In this document: positions 17,512-28,000 of the stretch, in pieces
Layout of the letters: every line of letters begins with the position of its first letter
Numbering within the stretch: position 1 is the first letter of the stretch
Assembly (NCBI GenBank): GCA_021736135.1
Contig: JAIPGO010000002.1
Location: 46,698-110,697 of the forward strand
Length of the DNA stretch: 64,000 bases
Direction of reading: 5' to 3'
Origin: Candidatus Cloacimonadota bacterium
GTDB lineage: Bacteria; Cloacimonadota; Cloacimonadia; Cloacimonadales; TCS61
The notes under the pieces: generated by a model
What the model was told of the DNA's origin: nothing
What the model saw: the letters and a program-made list of their open reading frames with translations, nothing else
Database searches by the model: none
Program-made: the position numbers and the translations under genes

Positions 17512-17554
17512 AAGTGAACGTTCACCAGTGCGCAGCATGGGGAATGAACACGAC
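17512..17554 (+). repeat. Dispersed ~43-bp repeat, copy A
   Basis: aagtgaacgttcaccagtgcgcagcatggggaatgaacacgac; related copies at 38757, 58704 and 58798. Confidence 0.9.
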
Positions 17555-17616
17555 TCACGACCCACTTCTCACTTCTCACGACCCACTTCTCACTTCTCAC
17601 TTCTCACTTCTCACTA
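17555..17616. repeat. Short tandem repeat (acttctc)n
   Basis: tcacgacccacttctcacttctcacgacccacttctcacttctcacttctcacttctcac. Confidence 0.85.
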
Positions 17617-18218
17617 TATCATACGTTCATTCTCTTTTTAATCAATTCAACTTACGTAGCCTTTTTTTCGCAAATTTCTCCCTAAATTCCCCTTTTTATA
17701 ACCTTATCTTACTTTCTTATAACTATATACATCTTTCTTATGTCCCTAGGGAGAGGATGCTGTGGGGATGCAGTGGCTTCTAAATGACACCAATTCAATA
17801 TTGCCACTTATCATCACTAATTAGAACATTTGTTATAATGTGATATTATCAATTCATTGTTCATTTATGGGTGAAAAAATAATTTCAGTAGATAGATCTA
17901 TCCTCCTGATTTGTCCCACCTGTCCATTGTAAGGTCAGACCTGTGTGTCTGCCCCTTTATTAAAACCGCCAGAGTAACCATGATATGGTATTAGTACCAG
18001 TACCCAAACCCAGGGTATCAGTTTCCATATCTCGTTTATTGGATTTCAGTTCCCGTTGAAAATACTTAGAATTACTTTGTCCGTCACACAACGTGTTCAT
18101 AGCAGCATATTACTTTTTTAGCCGGAAACATCTGGATGTGTCCGATATATATAACTCCCGTAACCACAACTGGAATGGAAATTGCACTGATTAGTAATAA
18201 AAAACAGCAGGAGGTCGC

Positions 18219-19598
18219 ATGTTTGAGCTTGATTTGATGAAATATAGTACATTTTTCAACGAATATGGAGAACTTCGTTTACACCGGAATCAGATGATGT
18301 ATCTGAATCTGCTGAATGGTGACGTTGATACCAACAGCAGCAATAGTTCGGAGGGATTTTCCGTACGTCTCGGCAGAGGCGGCATCTGGGGCTTTTCCTC
18401 AGCGGCAGAGATAACTGATGCTCAGATAAAAAAAGCCTTTCAAGCCACAGAAGATAAATATAAATGGCTTTCCGGGAAGCAGAATAAGGCCTTAGCTCCG
18501 ATTTCCGCGATTAAGGAAAGCGGAAACTGGTTATATCTACCAGAGAATACTGCCTGGGGCACCAACCGTAAACTGGCATATCTGCGCGAACTTGATATAT
18601 ATATTTTGAAAAAATATCCGGAATTGAATATGCGCAGCCTGACATTGATCAGCAGCGATGTGGAGAAAAAAGTCCTTACTGCCGCCGGCAGCGAATTTCA
18701 TCTGAACCGTCCCCTTTATAATCTGGTGATCAGCCTCACGACCAATAAGAGTGGTGATCCTACTTCGTTATATGATGTTTTTGGTGGCTTTGGCTTTATT
18801 GAAGATGACCTGCAGCCGGTGGAAACATATTTTGAGAAAATTGATGAATTATATGAGCATCTGATGCGTAAATCAGAAGGAGTATATCCGCAGCCCGGGA
18901 TGCATGACGTGGTTATGGATGCTGATCTGGCAGGTATTTTGTCACATGAGGCAATTGGGCATACCACAGAGGCTGATCTGGTTATGAAAGGTTCGGTTGC
19001 CGGAGACCTCCTCGGTGAGAAAGTTGCCTCCGAACAGGTTACCCTGGTTGATATTGCCCATACTTATGAAGGTAAATTATGCCCGGTGCCTGTATTTATG
19101 GATGATGAAGGAGTTCTGGCAGAAGACGTGGTGATCATAAAAGACGGTATTTTGCAGGATTTTATGCATGACCGCGCTTCGGCACAGAAAATGAACATGC
19201 TGCCAAAAGGAAATGCCCGTGCCCATTCTTACTTTGACGAACCCTTGATCCGTATGCGAAACACCATGATCATGCCGGGTAATTCCAAACTGGAAGATAT
19301 GATCGCCGGAGTGGATGACGGTTATTATTTGATAAAATCATCAAACGGACAGGCGGATACGACTTCCGAATTTATGTTTGGAGTTGTGCAGGGTTACGAG
19401 ATAAAGCAGGGCAAATTAGGTAAAGCGCTCAAGGACACTACCATTTCCGGAGTAGCATTTGATGTTTTGAAATCAGTGACGGCAATTTCTGATGACTATA
19501 AATTCAATACAGGTACTTGCGGGAAAAAGCAGAACATACTGGTTGGCATGGGTGGACCTGCCGTCCGTTGCCGTGTTAATATTGGAGGTAAGGCATGA
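18219..19598 (+). CDS. tldD: TldD-family metalloprotease
   Basis: LSHEAIGHTTEADLVMKGS (HExxxH) and TldD-type C-terminal region. Confidence 0.94.
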   Translation: MFELDLMKYSTFFNEYGELRLHRNQMMYLNLLNGDVDTNSSNSSEGFSVRLGRGGIWGFSSAAEITDAQIKKAFQATEDKYKWLSGKQNKALAPISAIKESGNWLYLPENTAWGTNRKLAYLRELDIYILKKYPELNMRSLTLISSDVEKKVLTAAGSEFHLNRPLYNLVISLTTNKSGDPTSLYDVFGGFGFIEDDLQPVETYFEKIDELYEHLMRKSEGVYPQPGMHDVVMDADLAGILSHEAIGHTTEADLVMKGSVAGDLLGEKVASEQVTLVDIAHTYEGKLCPVPVFMDDEGVLAEDVVIIKDGILQDFMHDRASAQKMNMLPKGNARAHSYFDEPLIRMRNTMIMPGNSKLEDMIAGVDDGYYLIKSSNGQADTTSEFMFGVVQGYEIKQGKLGKALKDTTISGVAFDVLKSVTAISDDYKFNTGTCGKKQNILVGMGGPAVRCRVNIGGKA

Positions 19599-20881
19599 AT
19601 ATGAAAGAATTATGTATCAAGATCATCAGCGATCTGCAGCAGCGGGGTGCGGATAAGGTTGCCGTTACCGCTGATGTTTCGCAGATGGAGGAATTACAAT
19701 TTGAATTCAATGAAATAGATCTGCTGCGCTCCTTTACGGAAACTACGCTCTATATCAAGGTAATTAAGGATAATAAAAAAGCGAATATCAGCCTTAATCA
19801 GCTCAATGAAGCTGCAATATCAAAAGCTATGGACAGCGTGATGGCAGATGCGGAAAATTCACAGCCGGACCCGGCTTATGATATTGCACCGTGGCAGGAA
19901 AGCGGAGTTTTTCATCTGGGACCTGAAACGGCAGATCGCGATAGAATGTATTTTCTAATTGATACTTTTAAAGAGGAATGCTCTAAAAAATACCCGGGCT
20001 TAAGACTGGAAGGCAATATTACGCATTATTATTCCACCCAGTACTATTATAATTCCAATGGGGTTGATTTTCAGCAGACGCGCGGAGGCTACGTATACGT
20101 GGCAATGTTCTCGGCACGCGAAGGTAAAAAAGTAAGTTCTTTTAACTATACCTACGGCAACTATGTTGATCTGCAGAAATCGTACTGGGATGTTTCCCTG
20201 CTGCAGGAATTGATTGAACAATCCGTCGGCTCTCTGGAATGTAAACCTGTGCCGGCAACCTTTACCGGTGATGTCATTCTGGTTCCCACCATGGTTGATG
20301 AATTTATCAGTTCTCTGGTTAATACACAGCTTACGGATCGCATGATCATAACTAATAACAGCATTCTAAAAGGCAGGATCGGTGAAAAAGTACTCAGCGA
20401 AGCTGTCAACTTGAGCAGTTATCCTACTGATCCCGATCTGGCTGGCGGCTATTTTGTAACCGGTGACGGATTCCGCTCCGAGAAAGTTGATATTTTTTCC
20501 GCTGGCGTCCTACAAAACTACCTGCTCAGCCATTTTGGCTCACGGAAAACCGGGTTGCCCATGAGCAAAGCCGGCGGCTGTTTTGTGCTGGAACCGGGTA
20601 CAGATAAACTGGCAGATATGATCAAGGGAATTGATAAAGGACTGCTGGTCGTGCGCTTTGCCGGTGGAAACCCCAGTATTAACGGTGACTTTTCAGGCGT
20701 AGCCAAAAACAGCTTCTATATTGAAAATGGCAAAATCAGCTATCCGGTTAATGAAACCATGATCTCCGGTAACCTGCTGGAAATATTTAAAGATGTGAAA
20801 GGCGTAAGTAGTGACGTTCTCAATAGCGGAAATTTCAAGATGCCCTGGGTCAGATGCGGAGGAGTGACTATTTCTTCGTGA
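19595..20881 (+). CDS. pmbA: TldE/PmbA-family protein
   Basis: Paralogous TldD/PmbA fold lacking the HExxxH; overlaps the tldD stop. Confidence 0.88.
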   Translation: MNMKELCIKIISDLQQRGADKVAVTADVSQMEELQFEFNEIDLLRSFTETTLYIKVIKDNKKANISLNQLNEAAISKAMDSVMADAENSQPDPAYDIAPWQESGVFHLGPETADRDRMYFLIDTFKEECSKKYPGLRLEGNITHYYSTQYYYNSNGVDFQQTRGGYVYVAMFSAREGKKVSSFNYTYGNYVDLQKSYWDVSLLQELIEQSVGSLECKPVPATFTGDVILVPTMVDEFISSLVNTQLTDRMIITNNSILKGRIGEKVLSEAVNLSSYPTDPDLAGGYFVTGDGFRSEKVDIFSAGVLQNYLLSHFGSRKTGLPMSKAGGCFVLEPGTDKLADMIKGIDKGLLVVRFAGGNPSINGDFSGVAKNSFYIENGKISYPVNETMISGNLLEIFKDVKGVSSDVLNSGNFKMPWVRCGGVTISS

Positions 20882-20928
20882 ATCGAAAATAAGACCAGGG
20901 ATGATCTTGCTGTCCTGATCCGGATTTT

Positions 20929-21504
20929 TTAAGTATTATGGTATAAGCTTATTATTTCCTGCTCAACCTGGGGAGGAACTAATCCATTGATGCTTTTTCC
21001 GGTGGTGACTAGTTCTCTGATTTCTGATGATGAAATATCCTGCGGCGCCATTTCCACAAATTGTTTGTTTTTTAAGAAATCGGCAGCGCTCAGATCATAA
21101 TTTCCCGGTCGGTTGATGATGATGAACCGGGCATTATCCCGCAGCCACGGGTAATTATACCATCTATTCAGTTCGGGTATAATGTCATAACCGATAATGA
21201 AATAAAATTCGATTTCCGGAAATCTATTCTCCAGTTTCTGGAGGAGAACCGCTGTAAAACTGGGTGCATCACCCTGATTATCATAGTCAAAAACAAAGCA
21301 TTGAGGAAGACCGGCAACAGCATCTTTTAGCAGATGCAGCCGCTGCTCGAAACTGAGGCAGATAGAGTGATTTTTTAAAGGGTGAAAAGAAGAGGGAAGC
21401 AGCCAGATATTTTCAACTATACCGCTATCCAAAACATTCCGGGCAATTTCCAGATGTCCGTTATGGACGGGATTGAAAGAACCACCCAGAATACCGATAC
21501 GCAT
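20929..21504 (-). CDS. nadD: Nicotinate-nucleotide adenylyltransferase
   Basis: MRIGILGGSFNPVHNGHLEIARNVLDSGIVENIWLLPSSFHPLK...SSSEIRELV; start internal to ORF 20929..21591. Confidence 0.95.
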   Translation of the reverse strand: MRIGILGGSFNPVHNGHLEIARNVLDSGIVENIWLLPSSFHPLKNHSICLSFEQRLHLLKDAVAGLPQCFVFDYDNQGDAPSFTAVLLQKLENRFPEIEFYFIIGYDIIPELNRWYNYPWLRDNARFIIINRPGNYDLSAADFLKNKQFVEMAPQDISSSEIRELVTTGKSINGLVPPQVEQEIISLYHNT

Positions 21505-21505
21505 C

Positions 21506-22273
21506 TTATTCTTTATCTTTCCGTTTCTGCAGTTTCTTTTCGAGATTCGCGATCTTATTGCGTAATTTCCGGGCTTCCGGTGTATTATCATAGCGCGTAT
21601 AGAAGGTCTCAGCCATTTCGCTGGCGTTTATAATATCTTCCCTCACAATATACATCATCGTGGAATAATAGCGTGATTTCTTATCCAGTTCATTAAGGTT
21701 ATTCAGAGCGATAATTTCTTCAAAATAGAGCAGTGCGGAAGGAAAATCTGATATCTTGTAATAGGCATAGCCGTTGTAGTATCTCTTTTCCAGCAGTTTA
21801 TAGCGGCATTTATTGATATATTCAACGGCATCCTTTTTGCGTTCGTCGAAAGGGAAACGGTCAATATATTCGGTGAAAGCATCTATAGCGGAAAAAGTTT
21901 CCGTCTGGTCATAATGTGGAGCTAGAGAAAGCTCAAAATAGCAGACCCCGATCTTGTAAAAGGCTTTGGCAACATCTCGTGAATCAGAGAATCTGCGAAT
22001 GAATTCTTCATATTCAAACCTGGCATCAATGTAATCATGGCGCTGGAAATAGCAGTCAGCCAGTTTCATCTGGGCCTCAGCCATCAAAATGGAATTGCTT
22101 TCGTTAATTATTTTCTCATAAAAGGGAATTGCCTTTTTTAATTTACCTCGTTCAACATAGGCATCAGCAATTTTCATTGCTTCTGCGGCATTGCTCTGCT
22201 TCAGTTGCCGGTTTCCGGAACAAGCGCTGAGAATAATTAAAACCATAATTCCATAAAATATCTTTTTAGCCAT
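21506..22273 (-). CDS. BamD/YfiO-like TPR outer-membrane assembly lipoprotein
   Basis: Lipobox MVLIILSACSG; TPR repeats KAIPFYEKII...DARFEYEEFIRRFSDS. Confidence 0.85.
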   Translation of the reverse strand: MAKKIFYGIMVLIILSACSGNRQLKQSNAAEAMKIADAYVERGKLKKAIPFYEKIINESNSILMAEAQMKLADCYFQRHDYIDARFEYEEFIRRFSDSRDVAKAFYKIGVCYFELSLAPHYDQTETFSAIDAFTEYIDRFPFDERKKDAVEYINKCRYKLLEKRYYNGYAYYKISDFPSALLYFEEIIALNNLNELDKKSRYYSTMMYIVREDIINASEMAETFYTRYDNTPEARKLRNKIANLEKKLQKRKDKE

Positions 22274-22327
22274 TATTTCACTCCAGAATATGGGGGGCAA
22301 ACACTGAAGTGACTGCCCCTGTATTTA

Positions 22328-23749
22328 TTAACCTTTCAGGAAAAAGGTCTTATAAGCTTTGTAAGATGAATAAATATCTGCCTTGCTGGTGAGTTCATAG
22401 AGAGAATGCATACCCAGAACTCCCGGTCCGCAGTCAATTACTTCCGCGCCGTATTCAGCCATGAATTTGGCAATTGTGCCTCCACCGCCTTCATCAACTT
22501 TTCCCAGTTCGCCGGATTGCCAGCAAACTTTTTCACTGTTGAAAATGCGGAAGATATGGGCATTAAACTCGGCATTGGCATCATTGGAACCACCTTTGCC
22601 CCCGGAACCGGTAAATTTGGCAATCCCTACGCCATATCCCAGATGTACGGCATTCTGCATTTCATGAACAGAGGGGAAATTGGGATTAATGGCAGCATTT
22701 ACGTCAGCAGAAAGCACCTGGCTGTTCAACAGGGTTTTACGCAGGGTTACGCTGTCATTCTTTTCGCCGCAGGCTGCCAGCAGATCTGCAATGAAGTCAA
22801 TAATAAAAGCAGATCTGGCTCCGGAGTTTCCTTCGGAACCGATTTCTTCTTTATCAGCGAGAAAAACAACGGCCGTCTTTTCAAACTCACCATCTGCAAT
22901 ATCAAGCAGTGCTGAGGCAGATGTATAAGCACATATACGGTCATCCTGACCATAAGCAAGAACCATACTCTTATCAATCCCGGCATCCCGTGCTTTCCCG
23001 GCAGGTACGATCTCAATCTCCGCACTGAGCAGGTCTTCTTCAATTATATCGTATTTTTGATTTAAAATATTCAAAGCATTTAGTTTTACGGCATTCTTCA
23101 CATCTTTATCTGCTTCCTCAAAATAAGGGATGGAATTGAAGATCATATTCATATTATCCGCTTTCACGGCAGCACCGAGTTTCTCATTATACTGAATATT
23201 TCTTGCCAGATGTGGTAAAAGGTCAGGCATCACAAATACCGGATCTTCATCAGCTTCACCAATAGAAATATTGATTTTTGTGCCATCCTGTTTAATAATA
23301 ACTCCATGAATTGCCAGGGGGGTTGACATCCACTGATATTTCTTAACTCCTCCATAGTAATGGGTTTTGATTATGCCCAGCCCCGTTTCACTGTCCTGCG
23401 CCAGGGGAGACTGCTTAAAATCAATCCGAGGTGCGTCTATATGGGAAACAATAAGATTTATACCTGCACTGACAGGTGCTTTGCCTTTGACAGCAAAAGC
23501 GACATTTTTATCTCTGGCGGTGCGGTAAAATTTTTGGCCGCCGGCTTCAATGTCCATCAGGGCAAAACCATGCTCTTTGAGAATTTTCTCGTAAAAACGC
23601 GTCGCTTCCCGTTCTGTTTTACTGATATCAAGAAACGCTTTGTAACCTTCGGAAAAATCGAAAGCGGATTGTGACTCATCACTGAATTCTTCCCAGAAAT
23701 TCTTCCTGTTATAGGTTAATTTTTTAACTAACTTTTCACTTTTTTTCAT
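22328..23749 (-). CDS. M18 family aminopeptidase
   Basis: VSHIDAPRIDFKQSPL, LADKEEIGSEGNSGARSAF. Confidence 0.93.
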   Translation of the reverse strand: MKKSEKLVKKLTYNRKNFWEEFSDESQSAFDFSEGYKAFLDISKTEREATRFYEKILKEHGFALMDIEAGGQKFYRTARDKNVAFAVKGKAPVSAGINLIVSHIDAPRIDFKQSPLAQDSETGLGIIKTHYYGGVKKYQWMSTPLAIHGVIIKQDGTKINISIGEADEDPVFVMPDLLPHLARNIQYNEKLGAAVKADNMNMIFNSIPYFEEADKDVKNAVKLNALNILNQKYDIIEEDLLSAEIEIVPAGKARDAGIDKSMVLAYGQDDRICAYTSASALLDIADGEFEKTAVVFLADKEEIGSEGNSGARSAFIIDFIADLLAACGEKNDSVTLRKTLLNSQVLSADVNAAINPNFPSVHEMQNAVHLGYGVGIAKFTGSGGKGGSNDANAEFNAHIFRIFNSEKVCWQSGELGKVDEGGGGTIAKFMAEYGAEVIDCGPGVLGMHSLYELTSKADIYSSYKAYKTFFLKG

Positions 23750-23764
23750 ATATCCCTCAGTTTA

Positions 23765-24235
23765 TTATTCTATAGTCAATATCTTATAACTGAAATCACC
23801 GCGAGGTGCTTTAACCGTAATGACATCACCGACTTTTTTGCCAATGAGCGCTGTGCCGCGGGGAGATAGGATGGATGTTCTTTCATAACCGTCTTCGGTG
23901 GTATATACTTCATCAATACCAACGAGCTGAAGTTTGACTATTGTGCCTTCATTCACTTCTTCCATCGTTATGCGTGCGCCGAATCTGGCTGAATCCTTGG
24001 AGATGCTGGCAGGATCAATAACCATCAATTGACTGCTTCTCTTTTTCAAATGATTATATTCCTTTTCGACGGCATTCTGTTTCTCACGGGCGGCATGATA
24101 CTCGGCATTTTCACTGAGATCACCCATTTCCCTTGCTTCCACTACATGCTTGATTACTTCCGATCTTACCTCAATAAGATGCTGCATTCTTTTACGCAGG
24201 CGCAGCATTCCTTCTTTTGTGATATAATCAGCCAT
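23765..24235 (-). CDS. greA: Transcription elongation factor GreA
   Basis: ITKEGMLRLRKRMQHLIEVRSEVIKHVVEAREMGDLSENAEYHAAREKQ; C-terminal ILSPRGTALIGKKVGD. Confidence 0.96.
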   Translation of the reverse strand: MADYITKEGMLRLRKRMQHLIEVRSEVIKHVVEAREMGDLSENAEYHAAREKQNAVEKEYNHLKKRSSQLMVIDPASISKDSARFGARITMEEVNEGTIVKLQLVGIDEVYTTEDGYERTSILSPRGTALIGKKVGDVITVKAPRGDFSYKILTIE

Positions 24236-25047
24236 TATTTTGTCCTTTTCTTCTTCACAAATTTTTGTCCTAACAGACCAAATTTTTTAAGATGAACATT
24301 TCCGCTGTGCGCCCAGTAATTAACTGCTTCTTCAATATCAGGATGATAGCCCAGAAGCGCACCGGTCAATATTTCGGCAAATACAGGTTCTCTACTGTGC
24401 TTGTAATGATTGAATATCCCGTAATAAAAGTCCGGATCTATCTTAAATATTGCCCTGAGAACCGCGATATTGAGCTTGATCATTGGTTCGTCTGCCTGCA
24501 TCCAGCCTGCTTCCAGATGCTGGAATATTTCCGGGATGTTTTCAGGATGCGTCTGCATGATCTTCACCAGCAGCTTTTGCATACATAAAGTTAAACTCGG
24601 ATGGTCTTTCTTTGCCCATTTGATGATGATTTTCTGGTATTTTGCCGGATCCTTGCGCACCAGGGGACTTATCGCCTTATCAACGATCATTATTGCCAGT
24701 TTCACATCTTTCAACTGAAAGAGTTTCTTCTCCAGATATGGAAAAAAAATGCCTGGCTCATTTTGCAAAGCCCTACTGATGATCAGGGCAAAAATAACCT
24801 TGCCATTCTCTCCTTTATGAGAGAATATGTAATCATAAAAATCAATATAATCTGCCGGATTATGGGCTATCCGGGACGCTATCTGCTTACCTACATAGGT
24901 GATTACTTCTCCGGGTATGTTATTATTGATCCGCAAAGGATATGCATTATAGATAATCTCTATATCATAAAACTTTTCCGGCAGCTTTGTCCTGTAAAAA
25001 TCTTCTGTATCCCTGCATAAACGCTCTTTCCAGTCTAATGATATCAT
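24235..25047 (-). CDS. HEAT-repeat-like / DNA alkylation repair-like helical protein, function unknown
   Basis: 270 aa helical protein; SPLVRKDPAKYQKIIIKWAKKDHPSLTLCMQKLLVKIM. Start overlaps greA operon organisation. Confidence 0.6.
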   Translation of the reverse strand: MISLDWKERLCRDTEDFYRTKLPEKFYDIEIIYNAYPLRINNNIPGEVITYVGKQIASRIAHNPADYIDFYDYIFSHKGENGKVIFALIISRALQNEPGIFFPYLEKKLFQLKDVKLAIMIVDKAISPLVRKDPAKYQKIIIKWAKKDHPSLTLCMQKLLVKIMQTHPENIPEIFQHLEAGWMQADEPMIKLNIAVLRAIFKIDPDFYYGIFNHYKHSREPVFAEILTGALLGYHPDIEEAVNYWAHSGNVHLKKFGLLGQKFVKKKRTK

Positions 25048-25076
25048 TCTAATTCTCCTTTCCTGGGTAAAAGGGC

Positions 25077-28000
25077 CTAATTTATCACTGCAATCTTACC
25101 CCGTTGCAGTTCCACTCCTATCTGTAATATATAAAAATACAACCCGGAAGATACTTGTTTACCATGATTATTACAGCCATCCCAGGCATAATAATTTTCC
25201 AGCATACTGCGTGGTGATATGCTGCTATGATAGACCTGTTCTCCGGTCAATTCATAAATCCAAACCTCTCCTTTTTGCCCTAAAGGCAACGAAGCAAACC
25301 GAAATTCCTCATATTTTCCCGTATAAAAAGGGTTTGGGTATGTTACCATATTTTCAAGCGAGCTATTTGTCAAGGTGAAATATGTTTTATTACCCAGGTT
25401 ATTGATCCGGTTACCGGTTAAGTCTGTTATCTTCTCCACCCGCAAATAATAAGCCTGATTCCCGGAGCATAAATCATGAGCAAATGTAAGATATACTTCC
25501 TGTCCGTCTGCTTCAACGGCTGTCAGATAATTATCCAGGTCAACCTTAGGCAGTTCAAGAACATAATTTTCCATATTTTCAGCGATATCTGTTCGTACTG
25601 GTTCACTGAAATCAATTCTGACTCTGTTATTACTGATCACTTCACTACCGGTTATTTGAGGTGGAAAAGTATCAGCCTGCCAGATAAAAGAATAATTTCC
25701 CTCCGGAAAAGCAATGCCGGATTCTGCTGCCAGACCACTGATTTGTATTTCATAATCAGAAGCTTCTGATATTTCCTGGTGATAAGTAAGTAACACTCCT
25801 CTTTTCTGCCGGATCATATTCACTGAGACTGGTCTTCCCTGTCCGTTGTTTATGTTGTAATGTCCACTGTTGACGGCGTTATTCGCGAGCGTCTGGTCAA
25901 AAACGATCTGCAGGTTCCACGGAGAGATCATCATGATTTCTTCTGCCAGTTGCGGTGGATTGCTGGTGATGACGGATTTCCAGAAAGTTGGCAGACTTTC
26001 GCTGGGCGTGTATTCACCGTTATAAGAACGTAAACGGTATGCCCAGATAATATTTTGTCCCGGTTCCGGATCAATATATGTCAATTCAGTGATCTCCGCG
26101 ATAAATACTTCCAGAGCATCGTCTTCTTCCAACTGTTTGCGAAAAATCCGGTAACTCTGGGCGCTGTCATTTGCCAGCCAGCTTAGTGAGACACCATTAG
26201 TACCGGTAACTGAAGCCTGAAATCCTGATACAGGCTCAGGTCCTGTGCTAACTTCTGCCGGATAATAACAGAATGCCTGTCTTTGCTCATTTTGCAGACA
26301 ATTGGCGATGATCTGCCCGGGATTACCTGCTTCTGCCGGTATGGCGGATATGGTCTTGGGATAATGCTGATCTGAATCTCCGCGCCAGACCGGGCGAAAG
26401 GCATCAGCAATTAAATCACCATCAGTATCAATGTAATCTACAATGTAAATATAAGGATCAACCGCCAGAATTATTTCTTCATAATTATCACCATCCAGAT
26501 CACAGCTCGAGATGCCGATATTTTCCCGATATTCATCAAAAATAAGAGTATCCAGAACCACATATCCGTTATCTGTTCCGTCACTGCCAATAAAAACAAA
26601 CCAGGAAAAGGTCTTCTCGGCACTCTTTTCGTCATAATTCCAGGCACCTATACAGAATTCCGGTGTTTCAGACCCTGTGAAATTACCGGAAGCCATATAA
26701 TCAGCATTTTGTATCGGCAGACGTAAGGTCCAGGATTGAATAAACGTGCTGAGCTCATTATTATATTCATAAATGATAATATCACCATCACTGTCTGAGG
26801 TTAAAATATCCTGTTTGCCATCCGTATCATAATCGGCGCAATTAACCTGATTGAGGAATTCATTTTTGCTGTATGTTTCCGTATTGTTATAGATAATATA
26901 CTGTGTCTGCCAGTTATTGCCGAATTTCTTGTGCAGGCTCAGCACGCGATATGTTATACTGCCGATCGTTACATTCTGGATCAATCCCAGGTCATCTATA
27001 CCGTCATTATTATAATCTATAAATGAGCCGCCATAGCTGTTATTAAGAAACCAGGCTTTTTCTGCATAGCTTCCTTCCACATTATAAACCGTTGAAGTAT
27101 TCGCTTCCACTCCCACAATTTCAAAGCTGCTGCCCGAAATATTGCCAATAATGTGTGGCCAGAAGTTTGCAGCAAATCCATCCAGCACATAGCGGTGATT
27201 TAGATTCGATCCATTACCTTCCCAGACGGATATAGTCCGGGTCATATCATCAGCCAGATGCATTCCTATCAGATCATTGTTCCGCTCATCATCATCCAGA
27301 GCAAATGCCCTATCCAGGCAGACCAGCGCTTCTCCTGCCGTCTGTTTAATCCAGGAACTGTAATCAAGGCAATTACGTTTTACCGGTAAATCCTGCTCTG
27401 TGTTAAAGGTGGCAGCGAGGCCGCATACATTTCTGGCAGTTATGGCAGCGCTATACAGCCCTGGCTCTATTAAGAGGGGTAATCTCAGGTAATGCAGAGT
27501 GTCTCTCGTGCTGGAATACAGCTGAATCTCATCGCCTGACACGCAGCTTAAAACTGCCTCAACATCTACCGCTTCATCAAAGGCAAGTTTCAGATAATTC
27601 ACCAGGTTCTCATCTTCATAACGATACTGGATAGCGGTTTGGTCTTCCATAAGCGCGGGTGGACTTTGATCTATAAATATGGTGAAGGGATAAGTATAAT
27701 GTTCATTGGTTCGCGTGACCAGCTCTACTTTGACCAGGAAATCCCCGTCATCTGCCGGTATATCAAACCAGGCCAGCTCTCCGTTTAATACCGGTTCCAG
27801 ATACCAGTTTGCACTCATTGAATGCGGGTTTTCCACACTACGCCAGTCAGTTGTTTCCGGTTGCAAAGTATTGCTGAACATCACGCAATACTTGGAAAAA
27901 TCAGGGGCTGTTGCCGTACCCATAATCGCAAAACTGCTGCTTACTCCCAGATTATCTGAAGGATAAATTACCTCAATAAATGGCACATTATCCGTTTGCA

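Noticed and set aside
17421-18218. Possible tRNA or small RNA gene in the recQ-tldD gap
   Set aside because: No cloverleaf or CCA-like structure recognised; only repeats and hairpins are visible.
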